A stretch of 8,398 nt of DNA, taken from positions 1 through 8,398 of the forward strand of contig JAAZNO010000252.1 in the NCBI GenBank assembly GCA_012798275.1, given 5' to 3'. A program made the translations under genes and the position numbers. This document shows, piece after piece, positions 1-6,973 of this stretch (position 1 is its first letter; every line of letters starts with the position of its first letter). This DNA is from Chloroflexota bacterium (lineage in GTDB: Bacteria > Chloroflexota > Anaerolineae > B4-G1 > SLSP01). A model generated the notes under the pieces. It ran no database searches and had not been told where the DNA came from. It saw nothing but the letters and a program-made list of their open reading frames with translations.

Positions 1-291
1 AGGCCGGCCGCGTTCCGGCTCGAAGCGCGCCCAATAAAACGGCAGGGTGGCCTGATTGAACAGGCGCAGAAAAGCCTCGTTGCGGCGTTCGGCCAGCTCT
101 CGCGCCGGCCCTGTCAATTCGCCGTTGACCAGCGCGAGGGTTTCCTCGTCCCAATTGGCGCCGAAGAGGAATTTGTGGCGCAGTTGTTGGAGGCGGAGCT
201 CTTGGCCGACGATGGGCGCGCCGGCGTGAGTCAGGGTGAGGGTCGCGGTCGCGGTGCGGTGTTGCCGGATGGCCGAATCAAGCGTGCTCAT
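1..291 (-). CDS. GH10-type endo-1,4-beta-xylanase, N-terminal part (truncated by window edge)
   Basis: The frame opens at ATG 291 and runs without a stop to base 1, giving the first 97 residues. Residues 14-37 look like a small beta-rich leader segment (ATLTLTHAG then P.VGQELRLQQ). They are followed by KFLFGAN (40-46) and, at 78-97, FNQATLPFYWARFEPE, which matches the early beta-strand region of glycoside hydrolase family 10 xylanase-like proteins. The two catalytic glutamates would lie beyond the window. No signal peptide is visible, so it is probably cytoplasmic and would act on imported xylo-oligosaccharides; that is inference. The start is supported by AAGGAG five bases before the ATG, and this site is the end of repeat copy A. 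It lies downstream of the GH8 gene on the same strand and is probably the last or next gene of the xylan cluster. The family call is from motif recognition and could be a GH10-related subfamily with other specificity. Confidence 0.75.
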   Translation of the reverse strand, partial: MSTLDSAIRQHRTATATLTLTHAGAPIVGQELRLQQLRHKFLFGANWDEETLALVNGELTGPARELAERRNEAFLRLFNQATLPFYWARFEPERGRP

Positions 292-296
292 AAAGG

Positions 297-500
297 CTCC
301 TTCGAAAATGGCCCCGAATGAACCCGAATTTCACGAATAAGATTAGAAATTCCTTGCCCTCGGGGCTGCTACGTCCTCAAACACCGCGCTTCAGCGCGGT
401 TGGCTCGTGTCGAACCCGTGAGCCGTCGCTGTCGCTGCTCACGCCTCACATTTTCATTCTTGAATGATGTGCGCCAGCACCTGGCGTCTCCTCGGAAAAT
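297..500 (-). repeat. Dispersed repeat copy A (core plus hairpin modules) between GH8 and GH10 genes
   Basis: Bases 297-353 are the 57-nt core shared with copies at 3664, 4157 and 7944, with one substitution from the common sequence. The core contains the doublet CGAATTTCACGAAT. Next comes hairpin 383-400 (ACCGCGC, loop TTCA, GCGCGGT). Bases 447-500 hold a second module, including the stem CGCCAG 472-477 / CTGGCG 481-486, which recurs at 4116-4160. Read on the minus strand, the unit ends in the AAGGAG that serves the GH10 start codon. Bases 501-572 contain only a direct repeat of AGGCGAGTCA (501-510 and 525-534); no terminator with a T-run is visible after the GH8 stop. Confidence 0.85.
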
Positions 501-572
501 AGGCGAGTCAGCGAAAAGGTGAAAAGGCGAGTCATTTATGTTCGCACGTTCCTACGTCCCATATTCGATGGT

Positions 573-1826
573 TTAGGGCAGATATATGCGGAAATTCCCG
601 CTCACCTGCAGCAGCGCCAGCATCGTGAGCAGGCCGTCATAGTAGCGATAGGTTCCGGTGGGAAGCGGCAGCTCCCAGAGGGCCTGGACAAATGGCTTTC
701 CGATCTGCGGATCGGCGGCGAGGGCGGCCACGGCATTCGTCGCGATCAGCCCCGACGAGCGGTGTCCCACAAGGGGCTGGCCGTCGAGGGTGTACTCGGC
801 CTTGTAGGCGTCCAGCCCCTGCGCGGCGAAGAAGCTGAGCAGGCGATTGGCCTCTTCCCGATGCCACTCATCGGGCCGGAACCAGGCATAATCCACGCCA
901 ATGTTGGCGCCCACGCGGAAGGCATCGTAGCGGAACTGGCCATGATCGGCGTCGTTATAGGGTGTGCCGTCGAAATAGGAATAGTCGGGCGCCAGTCCTG
1001 TTTGAGGGTGAACCGCCGTCTTGAGGTAGGCGCGGCTTGCAGTCGCGGCTTCAGCCCAGAAGGCGTTGTCTTTGTCGGCCCAGCGCGCCCAGAGTTCGTA
1101 GTAGTGAGGCATGTGGTACGAGGGGTCGGTGAACGAGGAGTTCTTCCCCAACATCGGCACGAAGACGACCAGTTGGGTCTGGGGGTCGAAGAGGTTGGTG
1201 GCGATGCTGCCGCCCAACTGCTCGGCGTGAAGGGCAACATCGAGGATGGATTGGGCCTCGGCCCGGTAATTGGTGATGCCCTCGCCGCTTCCCCACCGCG
1301 CGTCAGCGAAAATCAGTGCGGTGATGAACCACACTTCGCCATCCGAGGCGGGGTTAGCGTGAAGCTGCGTCCCATCGGGCTTGCAGTGCCAGGCGAAATA
1401 GCCTTTGTAGCCTCCTTCGGTCTGGTACATGTAGGTCTTGGCCCATTTCCAGAGGCGGTCGAATTCTTCCTTCTTATCCAGCTGCACGGCGATCATCATG
1501 CCGTAGGACATGCCCTCGCTACGCACATCGTCATTGCCGGTGTCAAGAATGTAAGCCATGTCATCGCCCACCGGATAGTAGACGCGCTCGCGGTAATCGT
1601 CGCCATAGAAGAGCTGTTGGAAGGCGGCCTCGATTTTCGCCTGGATTTCGGCGTCGGATTGGCCCAAATATTCGGCGAACAGGTTGCGGTACACGCCGCT
1701 TTCGCTGGCGGGCGTGAAATTGATGGGGATGCTGACAGGCTGGTCGCCGGAGGTCGGCCCGGCGCAGGCGGAGAGCAGCATGCAGAGCGCCGTAGCGAGC
1801 ATCCAATATTGCCGTGAATGGGACAT
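573..1826 (-). CDS. GH8 reducing-end xylose-releasing exo-oligoxylanase-like lipoprotein
   Basis: This is a 417-residue glycoside hydrolase family 8 protein. Residues 1-21 form a lipoprotein signal (hydrophobic 7-18, lipobox LSAC, lipidated Cys21), so it should be anchored outside the cytoplasmic membrane. Family landmarks follow: DDVRSEGMSYGMM (99-111) with the likely general acid Glu104, the ASDGEVWF segment with Asp162, and FRYDAFRVGANIGVDYAWF (298-316) with the likely general base Asp301. These fit the Rex branch of GH8, which inverts configuration and removes xylose from the reducing end of xylo-oligosaccharides, rather than the cellulase or chitosanase branches; that subfamily choice is inferred. 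ATG 1826 is chosen because GAGGAAA lies just upstream and a signal peptide begins there. The frame is open further upstream but would overlap the permease gene. It lies 17 nt after the second permease, so it is likely cotranscribed with the transporter. A lipidated form is odd, because characterised Rex enzymes are generally intracellular. Confidence 0.85.
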   Translation of the reverse strand: MSHSRQYWMLATALCMLLSACAGPTSGDQPVSIPINFTPASESGVYRNLFAEYLGQSDAEIQAKIEAAFQQLFYGDDYRERVYYPVGDDMAYILDTGNDDVRSEGMSYGMMIAVQLDKKEEFDRLWKWAKTYMYQTEGGYKGYFAWHCKPDGTQLHANPASDGEVWFITALIFADARWGSGEGITNYRAEAQSILDVALHAEQLGGSIATNLFDPQTQLVVFVPMLGKNSSFTDPSYHMPHYYELWARWADKDNAFWAEAATASRAYLKTAVHPQTGLAPDYSYFDGTPYNDADHGQFRYDAFRVGANIGVDYAWFRPDEWHREEANRLLSFFAAQGLDAYKAEYTLDGQPLVGHRSSGLIATNAVAALAADPQIGKPFVQALWELPLPTGTYRYYDGLLTMLALLQVSGNFRIYLP

Positions 1827-1843
1827 GGCTGAATTTCCTCGTG

Positions 1844-2701
1844 CTAGCCTTTGAGTGCCCCAGCCGTGAGACCGGAGACGATCTGCCGTTCCGCAAAGAG
1901 GTAGAAGATGAGCGTCGGCACGGCGGAGAGAGTCACGAATGCCGCTACCAGCGCCAGATCCTGGCCATATTGACCCTGGAATTGCATTGTGCCCAGGGGC
2001 AGCGTCCACAGCACATCTTTGTCTATAAACACCAACGGCGTGAGGAGGTCATTCCAGCTGGCAATCATCGTCAGCGCGCCGACGGCTGAGAGGGCCGGAC
2101 GCGCCAGCGGCAGCAGAATGCGCCAGAAAAAGTCGAAGGCATTGCAGCCGTCAATGTACGCGGCATCCTGCAATTCTGTCGGAATGGCCTGGAAGAAGCC
2201 ATGCAAAATCATGATGTTCCCCGAAATCTGGAATGCCGTCTGCACGAGGATGACTGCCAGGTGGGTGTTGGTCAGCTGCATCTCACGGATGACGAGAAAT
2301 ACGGGCATGATCGCCACGGTGATGGGGAACATCAGCCCCAGGGTCAGAAAGTTGAAGAGCAGGTTCTTGCCCTTGAAGTTCAGTCGCGCGAACACAAAAG
2401 CCGCCAGACTGCAGATCGCCAGGACGCTCAGGGTGGTGCTGACCATCACCAAGAGGCTGTTCCGCAGCATGGTCCAAAAGGAGGATTGCGACAAGATCTT
2501 GCCGAAATTTTCCCAGTGAGGAGGGTTGGGGATGGTGTAAGGCAGGGAGTACATCTCCCCGCGTGTCTTGAGTGCGCCAAAGACCAGAATCACGATGGGG
2601 ACCAGCACGATGAGGGTGAAGATCACGAGCACCAGGTATTGAAGCCCTCGTGATAGGGTGCGTTTGAGTACGGCGCGGCGATGTTGGGCTGTGACTGTCA
2701 T
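1844..2701 (-). CDS. ABC carbohydrate transporter permease, MalG/UgpE type
   Basis: This is a 285-residue inner-membrane permease of the CUT1 sugar-importer class. Hydrophobic segments are at about 20-44, 79-105, 114-138, 148-170 and two near the C-terminus (roughly 203-228 and 245-268), consistent with six membrane spans. The cytoplasmic EAA loop is ELQDAAYIDG...FWRILLPLARPAL (176-204), the docking site for the ATPase. The protein ends in GLTAGALKG, as many MalG-type subunits do. The start at 2701 is preceded by AGGAGG, which overlaps the TAG stop of the other permease only 12 nt upstream, so the two are probably translationally coupled. It would form a heterodimer with the upstream permease and take sugars from the binding protein encoded at 5688-4384. 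The xylo-oligosaccharide substrate is inferred from the GH8 and GH10 neighbours; the sequence alone gives only the class. Confidence 0.93.
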   Translation of the reverse strand: MTVTAQHRRAVLKRTLSRGLQYLVLVIFTLIVLVPIVILVFGALKTRGEMYSLPYTIPNPPHWENFGKILSQSSFWTMLRNSLLVMVSTTLSVLAICSLAAFVFARLNFKGKNLLFNFLTLGLMFPITVAIMPVFLVIREMQLTNTHLAVILVQTAFQISGNIMILHGFFQAIPTELQDAAYIDGCNAFDFFWRILLPLARPALSAVGALTMIASWNDLLTPLVFIDKDVLWTLPLGTMQFQGQYGQDLALVAAFVTLSAVPTLIFYLFAERQIVSGLTAGALKG

Positions 2702-2713
2702 CGTTCCTGCCTC

Positions 2714-3658
2714 CTAATAAGTTCCCAGGTAATCTGGCGGACGCACCAGTTTGAGGTAGACGATCGAGAAAATCAGGCAGATGAGCAGCATGACCAACGC
2801 CACGGCGGAGCCATATCCCAGCCAGAAGCGCACAAAACCGTAGCGATACATGTAGGTCGCCATGACTTCGGTGGCGTTGACCGGGCCGCCTTTGGTCATG
2901 ATCCACACCAGGTTGAACTGGGTGAGCGCGCCGACCACCGAGAGATACACGGAGGTGCGGATGGTGCCGCTGAGGAGCGGGATGGTGACGTTCTTGATGA
3001 TCTGCCAGCTGTTCGCGCCGTCAATGCGGGCGGCTTCTTCCAGCTCTTTGGGGATGTTTTGCAGCCCGGCCATGAAGAGCAGCATGTGCAGCCCAAAATA
3101 CTTCCATGTCAGGACGACGAAGATACAGGGGAGGGCCTGGTTGATGTTGCCCAAGAAGGTCTGCGGTTGCAGGCCGATGAGCACTAACAGGGCATTGATG
3201 AAACCGCGTTCCGGATCGGGATTGAAGAGACCCAGCCAAATGATGCCGGTAATCACTTCGGAGAGCACATACGGCATGAAGAAGATGGTGCGGAAGAAGA
3301 CCCGTCCGGGCAGCTCGCGTCCCACCATGATTGCCAGCGCCAGGGAGAGCGGCAGTTGCAGCGTGAGGGACAGCACGACGATTAAGAGGCCGTTCTTCAC
3401 GGCAGTCATGAAGATCTTGTCGCTCAGAATGCGTTTGAAGTTCTCCAGGCCCACGTATTTCACGGCGGGACCCAGGCCGTTCCAATCAAACTGGCTGAAG
3501 TAAACTGAGCGTACAATGGGGTAGATCAGGAACACCGTGAACAGCGCGAGCGCCGGCAACAAGAACAAGATGATCGTCAGCCGATTCTGACCTTTGCGCG
3601 ACGTTTGTCGTTTTTCGCCCCCTGATTTCAAGGCGTGTCTGGCAATCGGAATGTCCAT
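2714..3658 (-). CDS. ABC carbohydrate transporter permease, MalF/UgpA type
   Basis: This is a 314-residue CUT1-family permease. A basic cytoplasmic N-terminus (1-26) leads into a first membrane span at about 27-50, followed by further spans at about 88-112, 120-144, 176-198, 233-255 and 280-306. The EAA loop reads ELEEAARIDGANSWQIIKNVTIPLL (205-229). The conserved TKGGP motif of MalF/UgpA-type subunits is at 255-259. Start 3658 has AAGGAGG five bases upstream; this site is the terminal part of repeat copy B. The gene is the first of a tight block (this permease, the second permease, GH8) but is separated from the binding-protein gene by 725 nt of repeats. Its partner is the 2701-1844 product. 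No ATP-binding subunit is seen, so an MsmX/UgpC-like ATPase encoded elsewhere probably serves it (inference). Confidence 0.93.
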   Translation of the reverse strand: MDIPIARHALKSGGEKRQTSRKGQNRLTIILFLLPALALFTVFLIYPIVRSVYFSQFDWNGLGPAVKYVGLENFKRILSDKIFMTAVKNGLLIVVLSLTLQLPLSLALAIMVGRELPGRVFFRTIFFMPYVLSEVITGIIWLGLFNPDPERGFINALLVLIGLQPQTFLGNINQALPCIFVVLTWKYFGLHMLLFMAGLQNIPKELEEAARIDGANSWQIIKNVTIPLLSGTIRTSVYLSVVGALTQFNLVWIMTKGGPVNATEVMATYMYRYGFVRFWLGYGSAVALVMLLICLIFSIVYLKLVRPPDYLGTY

Positions 3659-3663
3659 GAAGC

Positions 3664-3840
3664 CTCCTTCGAAAATGGCCCCGAATGAACACGAATTTCA
3701 CGAATAAGATTAGAAATTCCTTGCCCCGGCGCTGCTACGCCTTCAAACAACGCGCTTCAGCGCGGTTGGCTCGTGTCAGGTTGGGGATTCTATCCCCAGC
3801 CGCAGCTGTGAGCTGTTGCAGCCTCTGCTCACGACTCACA
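3664..3840 (-). repeat. Dispersed repeat copy B, ending at the first permease start
   Basis: Bases 3664-3720 match the 57-nt core. They are followed by the hairpin CGCGC-TTCA-GCGCG (3751-3764), the shared linker TTGGCTCGTGTCAG and a second hairpin, GGGGAT-TCT-ATCCCC, near 3783-3797. On the minus strand the repeat terminates in AAGGAG(G), the ribosome binding site for ATG 3658. The edges beyond the core are approximate. Confidence 0.85.
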
Positions 3841-3894
3841 TTCTAAAAAACGCAAGATTTCCTGGTGATTGCTGAAGATTTAGAATCAACTTTT

Positions 3895-4043
3895 TCCCCC
3901 TATCCCCTGGCCCCTTCCCCCCGCGCTGCGCGGGGGGAAGGGGAACTTTTTTTGTGGGGTTTTGCAGGCGGGCGTAGCCCGCCTGCAAAACCCCCTTATT
4001 TTTTCTTCCCTCACCAACGGCGCAACCCCACCGTTGGGGAGGG
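3895..4043. repeat. Cluster of three GC-rich hairpins in the binding protein-permease gap
   Basis: There are three inverted repeats in tandem. The first is 3911-3925 with 3929-3943, a perfect 15-bp stem with loop CTG, followed by seven Ts. The second is 3956-3973 with 3977-3994, a perfect 18-bp stem with loop GTA, followed by TTATTTTTT. The third is 4008-4020 with 4031-4043, a 13-bp stem with one mismatch. The T-runs lie on the plus-strand side, so the first two look like intrinsic terminators only for plus-strand transcripts. No plus-strand gene precedes them. They are likely an interspersed repeat element. They also place strong RNA structure in the operon message between the binding protein and permease genes. 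Confidence 0.75.
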
Positions 4044-4115
4044 GGCAAAAGCTGCAGCTTACAAAGGTTCAGCCATCGCCGTCGAGCTACCTGATGCCAG
4101 GCTGAACAATGATCG

Positions 4116-4310
4116 CACATTTTCATTCTTGAATGATGTGCGCCAGCACCTGGCGTCTCCTTCGAAAATGGCCCCGAATGAACACGAATTTCACGAATAA
4201 GATTAGAAATTCCTGGCCCCCGGGGCTGCTACGTCCTCAAACACCGCGCTTCAACGCGGGCGACTTGTGTCAGGCCGGGATTCCATCCCCAGCCAGGCTG
4301 CAGGTTCGGT
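4116..4310 (-). repeat. Dispersed repeat copy C (second module plus core), not next to a start codon
   Basis: Bases 4116-4156 repeat the module seen at 447-487, including the stem CGCCAG 4141-4146 / CTGGCG 4150-4155. Bases 4157-4213 are identical to the common 57-nt core. Next come a weakened hairpin (CCGCG / CGCGG around 4244-4258) and a GGGAT-TCC-ATCCC hairpin near 4278-4290. Read on the minus strand, the GGAG at the core edge is followed by ACGCC and no start codon. This copy is therefore an internal control for copies A, B and D, which end at genes. Confidence 0.85.
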
Positions 4311-4336
4311 CATACCCCTCAGAGTCTTGACGCGGA

Positions 4337-4366
4337 CGGGGATTGGGCGTGATGACCCAATCCCCG
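4337..4366 (-). other. Stem-loop just after the sugar-binding protein gene
   Basis: CGGGGATTGGG (4337-4347) and CCCAATCCCCG (4356-4366) form a perfect 11-bp stem with an 8-nt loop, about 18 nt beyond the stop codon of the binding-protein gene. No T-run follows on the minus strand, so it is not a canonical intrinsic terminator. A structure here could protect the 3' end of the binding-protein message or cause partial termination, as is known for hairpins after malE in enteric bacteria. The role here is inferred. Confidence 0.6.
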
Positions 4367-4383
4367 CCACGACGTACACCCGC

Positions 4384-5688
4384 TTACTGCAGCTCTTGCT
4401 TGGCTGAATCTTCGATGGTTTGCGCGGCCTGCTCCGGCGTTAGCGTCCCGGCGAAGAGACCCTGCACCGCGTCATTCACAACCGAACCCAATGCGGGGGT
4501 CAGCGCCTGGTCGTAGTACAGCTGGAAGTACTTCGCCTTGGCGAGCGATTGCTGAATCTGGATCATCAGGGGATCCTTCAGGCCCGCCTCGCCGCCCTTG
4601 ACCACCGGGATGCAGAAGCCGACCTCGGCGCACTGCACCTGGGATTCGGCGCGCGTCAGGTATTTGACGAAGTCCACGGCTTCGGCAGGCGCGTTCTTGC
4701 CGAGGGCGAAACCGTTGCCGCCGCCGACGGCGTCATTCGGGTCGCCCTTGCCGCCCTCGACCATGGGGAAGGGAAACCACCCGAGGTTCTCGCCCAATCC
4801 CTTGCCATCGGGGCTGTTGTCGGCGAATGCGCCGGGCGCCCATTGCCCCATCAGGTCCATGGCCGCCTTGCCGTTGCCAATGATGGTCGCCTCATCTCCC
4901 CACGTCGCCCCCAGGAAGCCTTCCTGGAACGGCTCGAGCGCGATGAGCTCCTGGAGCTTCTTGCCGGCCTCGATGAAAGCCGGATCCGTGAATGCCCCGG
5001 TGCGGTCAGCCGCAGCGGCGAAAGCGGACTCGCCGCCGATGCGCGTTGCCAGGTACTCCCACCAGAAGGCGGCCGGCCACTTATCGCCGGCGCCGACAGC
5101 GATCGGTGTGATGCCGGCGGCCTTGAGCTTCTTGACGACATCGAGCAGCTCAGTCCAGGTGGTCGGCGGGTTGGTAATGCCGGCCTGGGCGAAGAGGGCC
5201 TTGTTGTACCACATGCCCACCATCCCCATGTCCCACGGCACGCCGTAGTTCTTGCCCTGGTATGCATAGACGCCCAATGCGCCGGGGGCGAAGGTGTTGC
5301 GCCAGGCGCCGCCATCGGCATCCAGGTCCGCAGTGATGTCCTTGAGCAAGCCGGCCTCGGCGTATTGATTCATCGTTCCGCCGCCCCAGCTCTGGAAAAT
5401 GTCGGGCGGACTGCCGGACTGCATGACGGTGGTCAGCTTGGTCTTGAAAGCTTCGTTTTCCAGCACCGTGATCTCAATGGTGACGTTTGGATGCGCCGCC
5501 ATATACTCATCGGCGAGCTTCTGCCAGACGGCCTTTTGATTTTCGGCAGTGGTGATGTGCCACCAGGTGATGGTGACTTTTTCGCCGCCGGATGCTGCAG
5601 GGGTTTGAGTCCCCTCGGTGCCGCAGCCCGCGAGCACGGTCGCGGCAATCATGACCAGCGCCAGCAAACGAAAGAATGTGTGTTTCAT
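4384..5688 (-). CDS. ABC transporter sugar-binding lipoprotein (SBP family 1, MalE-like)
   Basis: This is a 434-residue extracellular solute-binding protein. Residues 1-21 are a lipoprotein signal with lipobox LAGC and lipidated Cys22. A short Ser/Gly/Pro/Thr-rich linker leads to the first domain. Class landmarks are TITWWHI (39-45), the PPDIFQSWGGG segment (94-104) and, later, NGKAAMDLMGQWAPG, all typical of CUT1 sugar-binding proteins. It would capture xylo-oligosaccharides outside the membrane and deliver them to the two permeases; the ligand is inferred from the cluster. The start at 5688 is chosen because GGAGG ends five bases upstream and the signal peptide begins there. An in-frame TTG at 5706 would read through that ribosome binding site and is unlikely. 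The gene lies 112 nt after the repressor on the same strand. I see no convincing promoter of its own in that gap. Confidence 0.93.
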   Translation of the reverse strand: MKHTFFRLLALVMIAATVLAGCGTEGTQTPAASGGEKVTITWWHITTAENQKAVWQKLADEYMAAHPNVTIEITVLENEAFKTKLTTVMQSGSPPDIFQSWGGGTMNQYAEAGLLKDITADLDADGGAWRNTFAPGALGVYAYQGKNYGVPWDMGMVGMWYNKALFAQAGITNPPTTWTELLDVVKKLKAAGITPIAVGAGDKWPAAFWWEYLATRIGGESAFAAAADRTGAFTDPAFIEAGKKLQELIALEPFQEGFLGATWGDEATIIGNGKAAMDLMGQWAPGAFADNSPDGKGLGENLGWFPFPMVEGGKGDPNDAVGGGNGFALGKNAPAEAVDFVKYLTRAESQVQCAEVGFCIPVVKGGEAGLKDPLMIQIQQSLAKAKYFQLYYDQALTPALGSVVNDAVQGLFAGTLTPEQAAQTIEDSAKQELQ

Positions 5689-5800
5689 GGGGTCCTCCTT
5701 CTTCAAACAGGTAATTTAGTGGATACTACAGCTTCGAATTCGAGACGGTCGGATCTAGCGGTTAATTGGTTGGGCCTGGGATCACCTCCTTACAGCTCGT

Positions 5801-6844
5801 TCATTGAGGGGATGTCGCTGCGGCGTTGTTGCGCTGCGAACAACACGAATCACGGAGGATGAGTTTCGTGGGCAGCTCGATGCGTTGTACCGGTCTTGCG
5901 GGATCTTCCAGCAGATCCAGCAGCATTTGGGTGGCCACGCGCCCCATTTTTTCCAGGGGTTGTTGGATCGTGGTCAGCGCCGGTCGCACCAGGGAGGCCT
6001 GCGGGATGTCGTCGAATCCTAATACCGAGACGTCATCGGGAATCCGCAGCCCACGATCACGGATGGCATCCATCACGCCCATGGCCATCACATCGTTGGA
6101 GGCAAAGATGGCGGTAGGAGGATGGGGCAGGTCGAGCAGGACCTGTGCGCCGGTGAAGCCATCGGGTTGGAAGAAAGTGCCCTCGTAGATCAGTTCGTCG
6201 GCGGCGGGGAGGTGATGGGTGCGCAGCGCCGCGCGATACCCCGCCAGCCGGTCCTGGGCGCAACCGAGATCCATCGAGCCGGTGATGAAGCCGATGCGCC
6301 GGTGCCCCAGTTTGATGAGATGCTCGGTGGCGTCGAACGCGCCCTGCCAGTTGGTCGCCCCTACTGCCGGACAATCCTTGCCTGTGCCTTGATGGTCAAT
6401 GAGCACGAAGGGGAAATTGCGCTGCGTCAGCGTGCCGACATAATCCGCCGGATTGCGCGGCAACACCAGCAACAACCCATCCACCATGCCATGCGCCAGA
6501 TTGGCGACGTAGTTCGCTTCCTTGCTGGCGGTGCGGTGGGTGGTGTAGAGGATGAGGTCCAGCCCCTGCAACGTCAATTCGGCATCTATGCCGCGAATGA
6601 TTTCGCCGATGTAACCCGTGCCCAAATCCGGGACGAGAAGGCCGATGGCGTTGGTTTTGCCTCCTGCCAGGCTACGTGCCTGCCGGTTGGCTACAAACCC
6701 CAATTTCTCCATGGCCTGGAGCACGCGTTCGCGGGTCTCTGGTTTGACGTGAACGTCATTGTTGATCACGCGCGAGACGGTGCCGAAGGACACCCCGGCT
6801 TCGGTTGCGACATCGAAAATGGTGATTTTGCGATCAGGCCCCAT
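5801..6844 (-). CDS. LacI-family transcriptional repressor of the xylo-oligosaccharide cluster
   Basis: This is a 347-residue LacI/GalR regulator. The N-terminal helix-turn-helix reads TIFDVATEAGVSFGTVSRVI (8-27). The recognition-helix positions that set operator choice in LacI are Phe20 and Gly21. The hinge helix follows around 53-60 (NRQARSLA, with Leu59 as the usual minor-groove leucine). From residue 65 on is a periplasmic-binding-protein-like effector domain (NAIGLLVPDLGTGYIGEII...) with the conserved LGFDD segment near the C-terminus. It probably releases its operators when it binds a xylo-oligosaccharide or xylose; the effector is inferred from neighbours. The start at 6844 has AAGGA upstream. 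An in-frame ATG at 6877 adds eleven residues but has no ribosome binding site and sits directly beside a hairpin. Two operator-like palindromes lie in its own leader, which suggests autoregulation. Confidence 0.93.
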   Translation of the reverse strand: MGPDRKITIFDVATEAGVSFGTVSRVINNDVHVKPETRERVLQAMEKLGFVANRQARSLAGGKTNAIGLLVPDLGTGYIGEIIRGIDAELTLQGLDLILYTTHRTASKEANYVANLAHGMVDGLLLVLPRNPADYVGTLTQRNFPFVLIDHQGTGKDCPAVGATNWQGAFDATEHLIKLGHRRIGFITGSMDLGCAQDRLAGYRAALRTHHLPAADELIYEGTFFQPDGFTGAQVLLDLPHPPTAIFASNDVMAMGVMDAIRDRGLRIPDDVSVLGFDDIPQASLVRPALTTIQQPLEKMGRVATQMLLDLLEDPARPVQRIELPTKLILRDSCCSQRNNAAATSPQ

Positions 6845-6852
6845 AATATCCT

Positions 6853-6866
6853 TGTAAGCGTTTACA
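6853..6866. promoter_or_regulatory. LacI-family operator O2, just upstream of the repressor start codon
   Basis: TGTAAGCGTTTACA is a 14-bp near-perfect palindrome with the central CG typical of LacI-family sites (compare the general pattern TGNAANCGNTTNCA). It lies between the alternative start codons of the repressor gene, immediately before the AAGGA ribosome binding site. It probably serves as an auxiliary autoregulatory site. Confidence 0.75.
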
Positions 6867-6882
6867 TGAAAATTCATTTTTT

Positions 6883-6908
6883 AGGCCTGTCGGATTAGGA
6901 ACAGGCCT
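6883..6908. other. Inverted repeat in the repressor leader
   Basis: AGGCCTGT (6883-6890) and ACAGGCCT (6901-6908) form a perfect 8-bp stem with a 10-nt loop. It ends five bases upstream of ATG 6877, which makes that codon a poor start. No T-run follows on the minus strand, so it is not a terminator for the operon. Confidence 0.55.
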
Positions 6909-6943
6909 GTAGCAGTTGGACATCGAACGTGAAATCATCCCGT

Positions 6944-6973
6944 ATTATCCTCCATAAAAATGGCCATTGTAAA
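6944..6973 (-). promoter_or_regulatory. Candidate second promoter P2 for the repressor operon
   Basis: On the minus strand TTTACA (6973-6968) and GATAAT (6949-6944) are separated by 18 nt, each matching five of six sigma70 consensus positions. Transcription would start near 6937, about 93 nt before the repressor start codon and upstream of operator O2. The match is good, but chance occurrence in an AT-rich stretch is possible. Confidence 0.4.

Noticed and set aside
519..1817. A 432-codon open frame on the plus strand
   Set aside because: It lies antisense to the GH8 gene, whose protein shows clear family motifs. The plus-strand translation has no recognisable domain and is a codon-bias shadow.
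3840..3869. Possible minus-strand promoter for the permease block (TAGAAT at 3845-3840)
   Set aside because: No acceptable -35 element at 16-18 nt spacing; the best hexamers match poorly.
3836..4126. A 96-codon minus-strand frame in the binding protein-permease gap
   Set aside because: It is made of the hairpin repeats and part of copy C, and its translation is repeat-derived low-complexity sequence.
297..4310. CRISPR array formed by the recurring repeats
   Set aside because: Copies are far apart, irregularly spaced, in both orientations and composed of different modules; there are no regular spacers and no cas genes.
5740..5792. Possible 16S rRNA gene remnant upstream of GGATCACCTCCTT
   Set aside because: Bases before the 13-nt match do not resemble the preceding 16S helix region, so no rRNA fragment can be claimed.
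4549..5862. A 437-codon open frame on the plus strand
   Set aside because: It is antisense to the binding-protein gene, with low-complexity translation and no domain; a shadow of a high-GC gene.
6122..6898. A 258-codon open frame on the plus strand
   Set aside because: It is antisense to the LacI-family gene, which has complete helix-turn-helix and effector domains.
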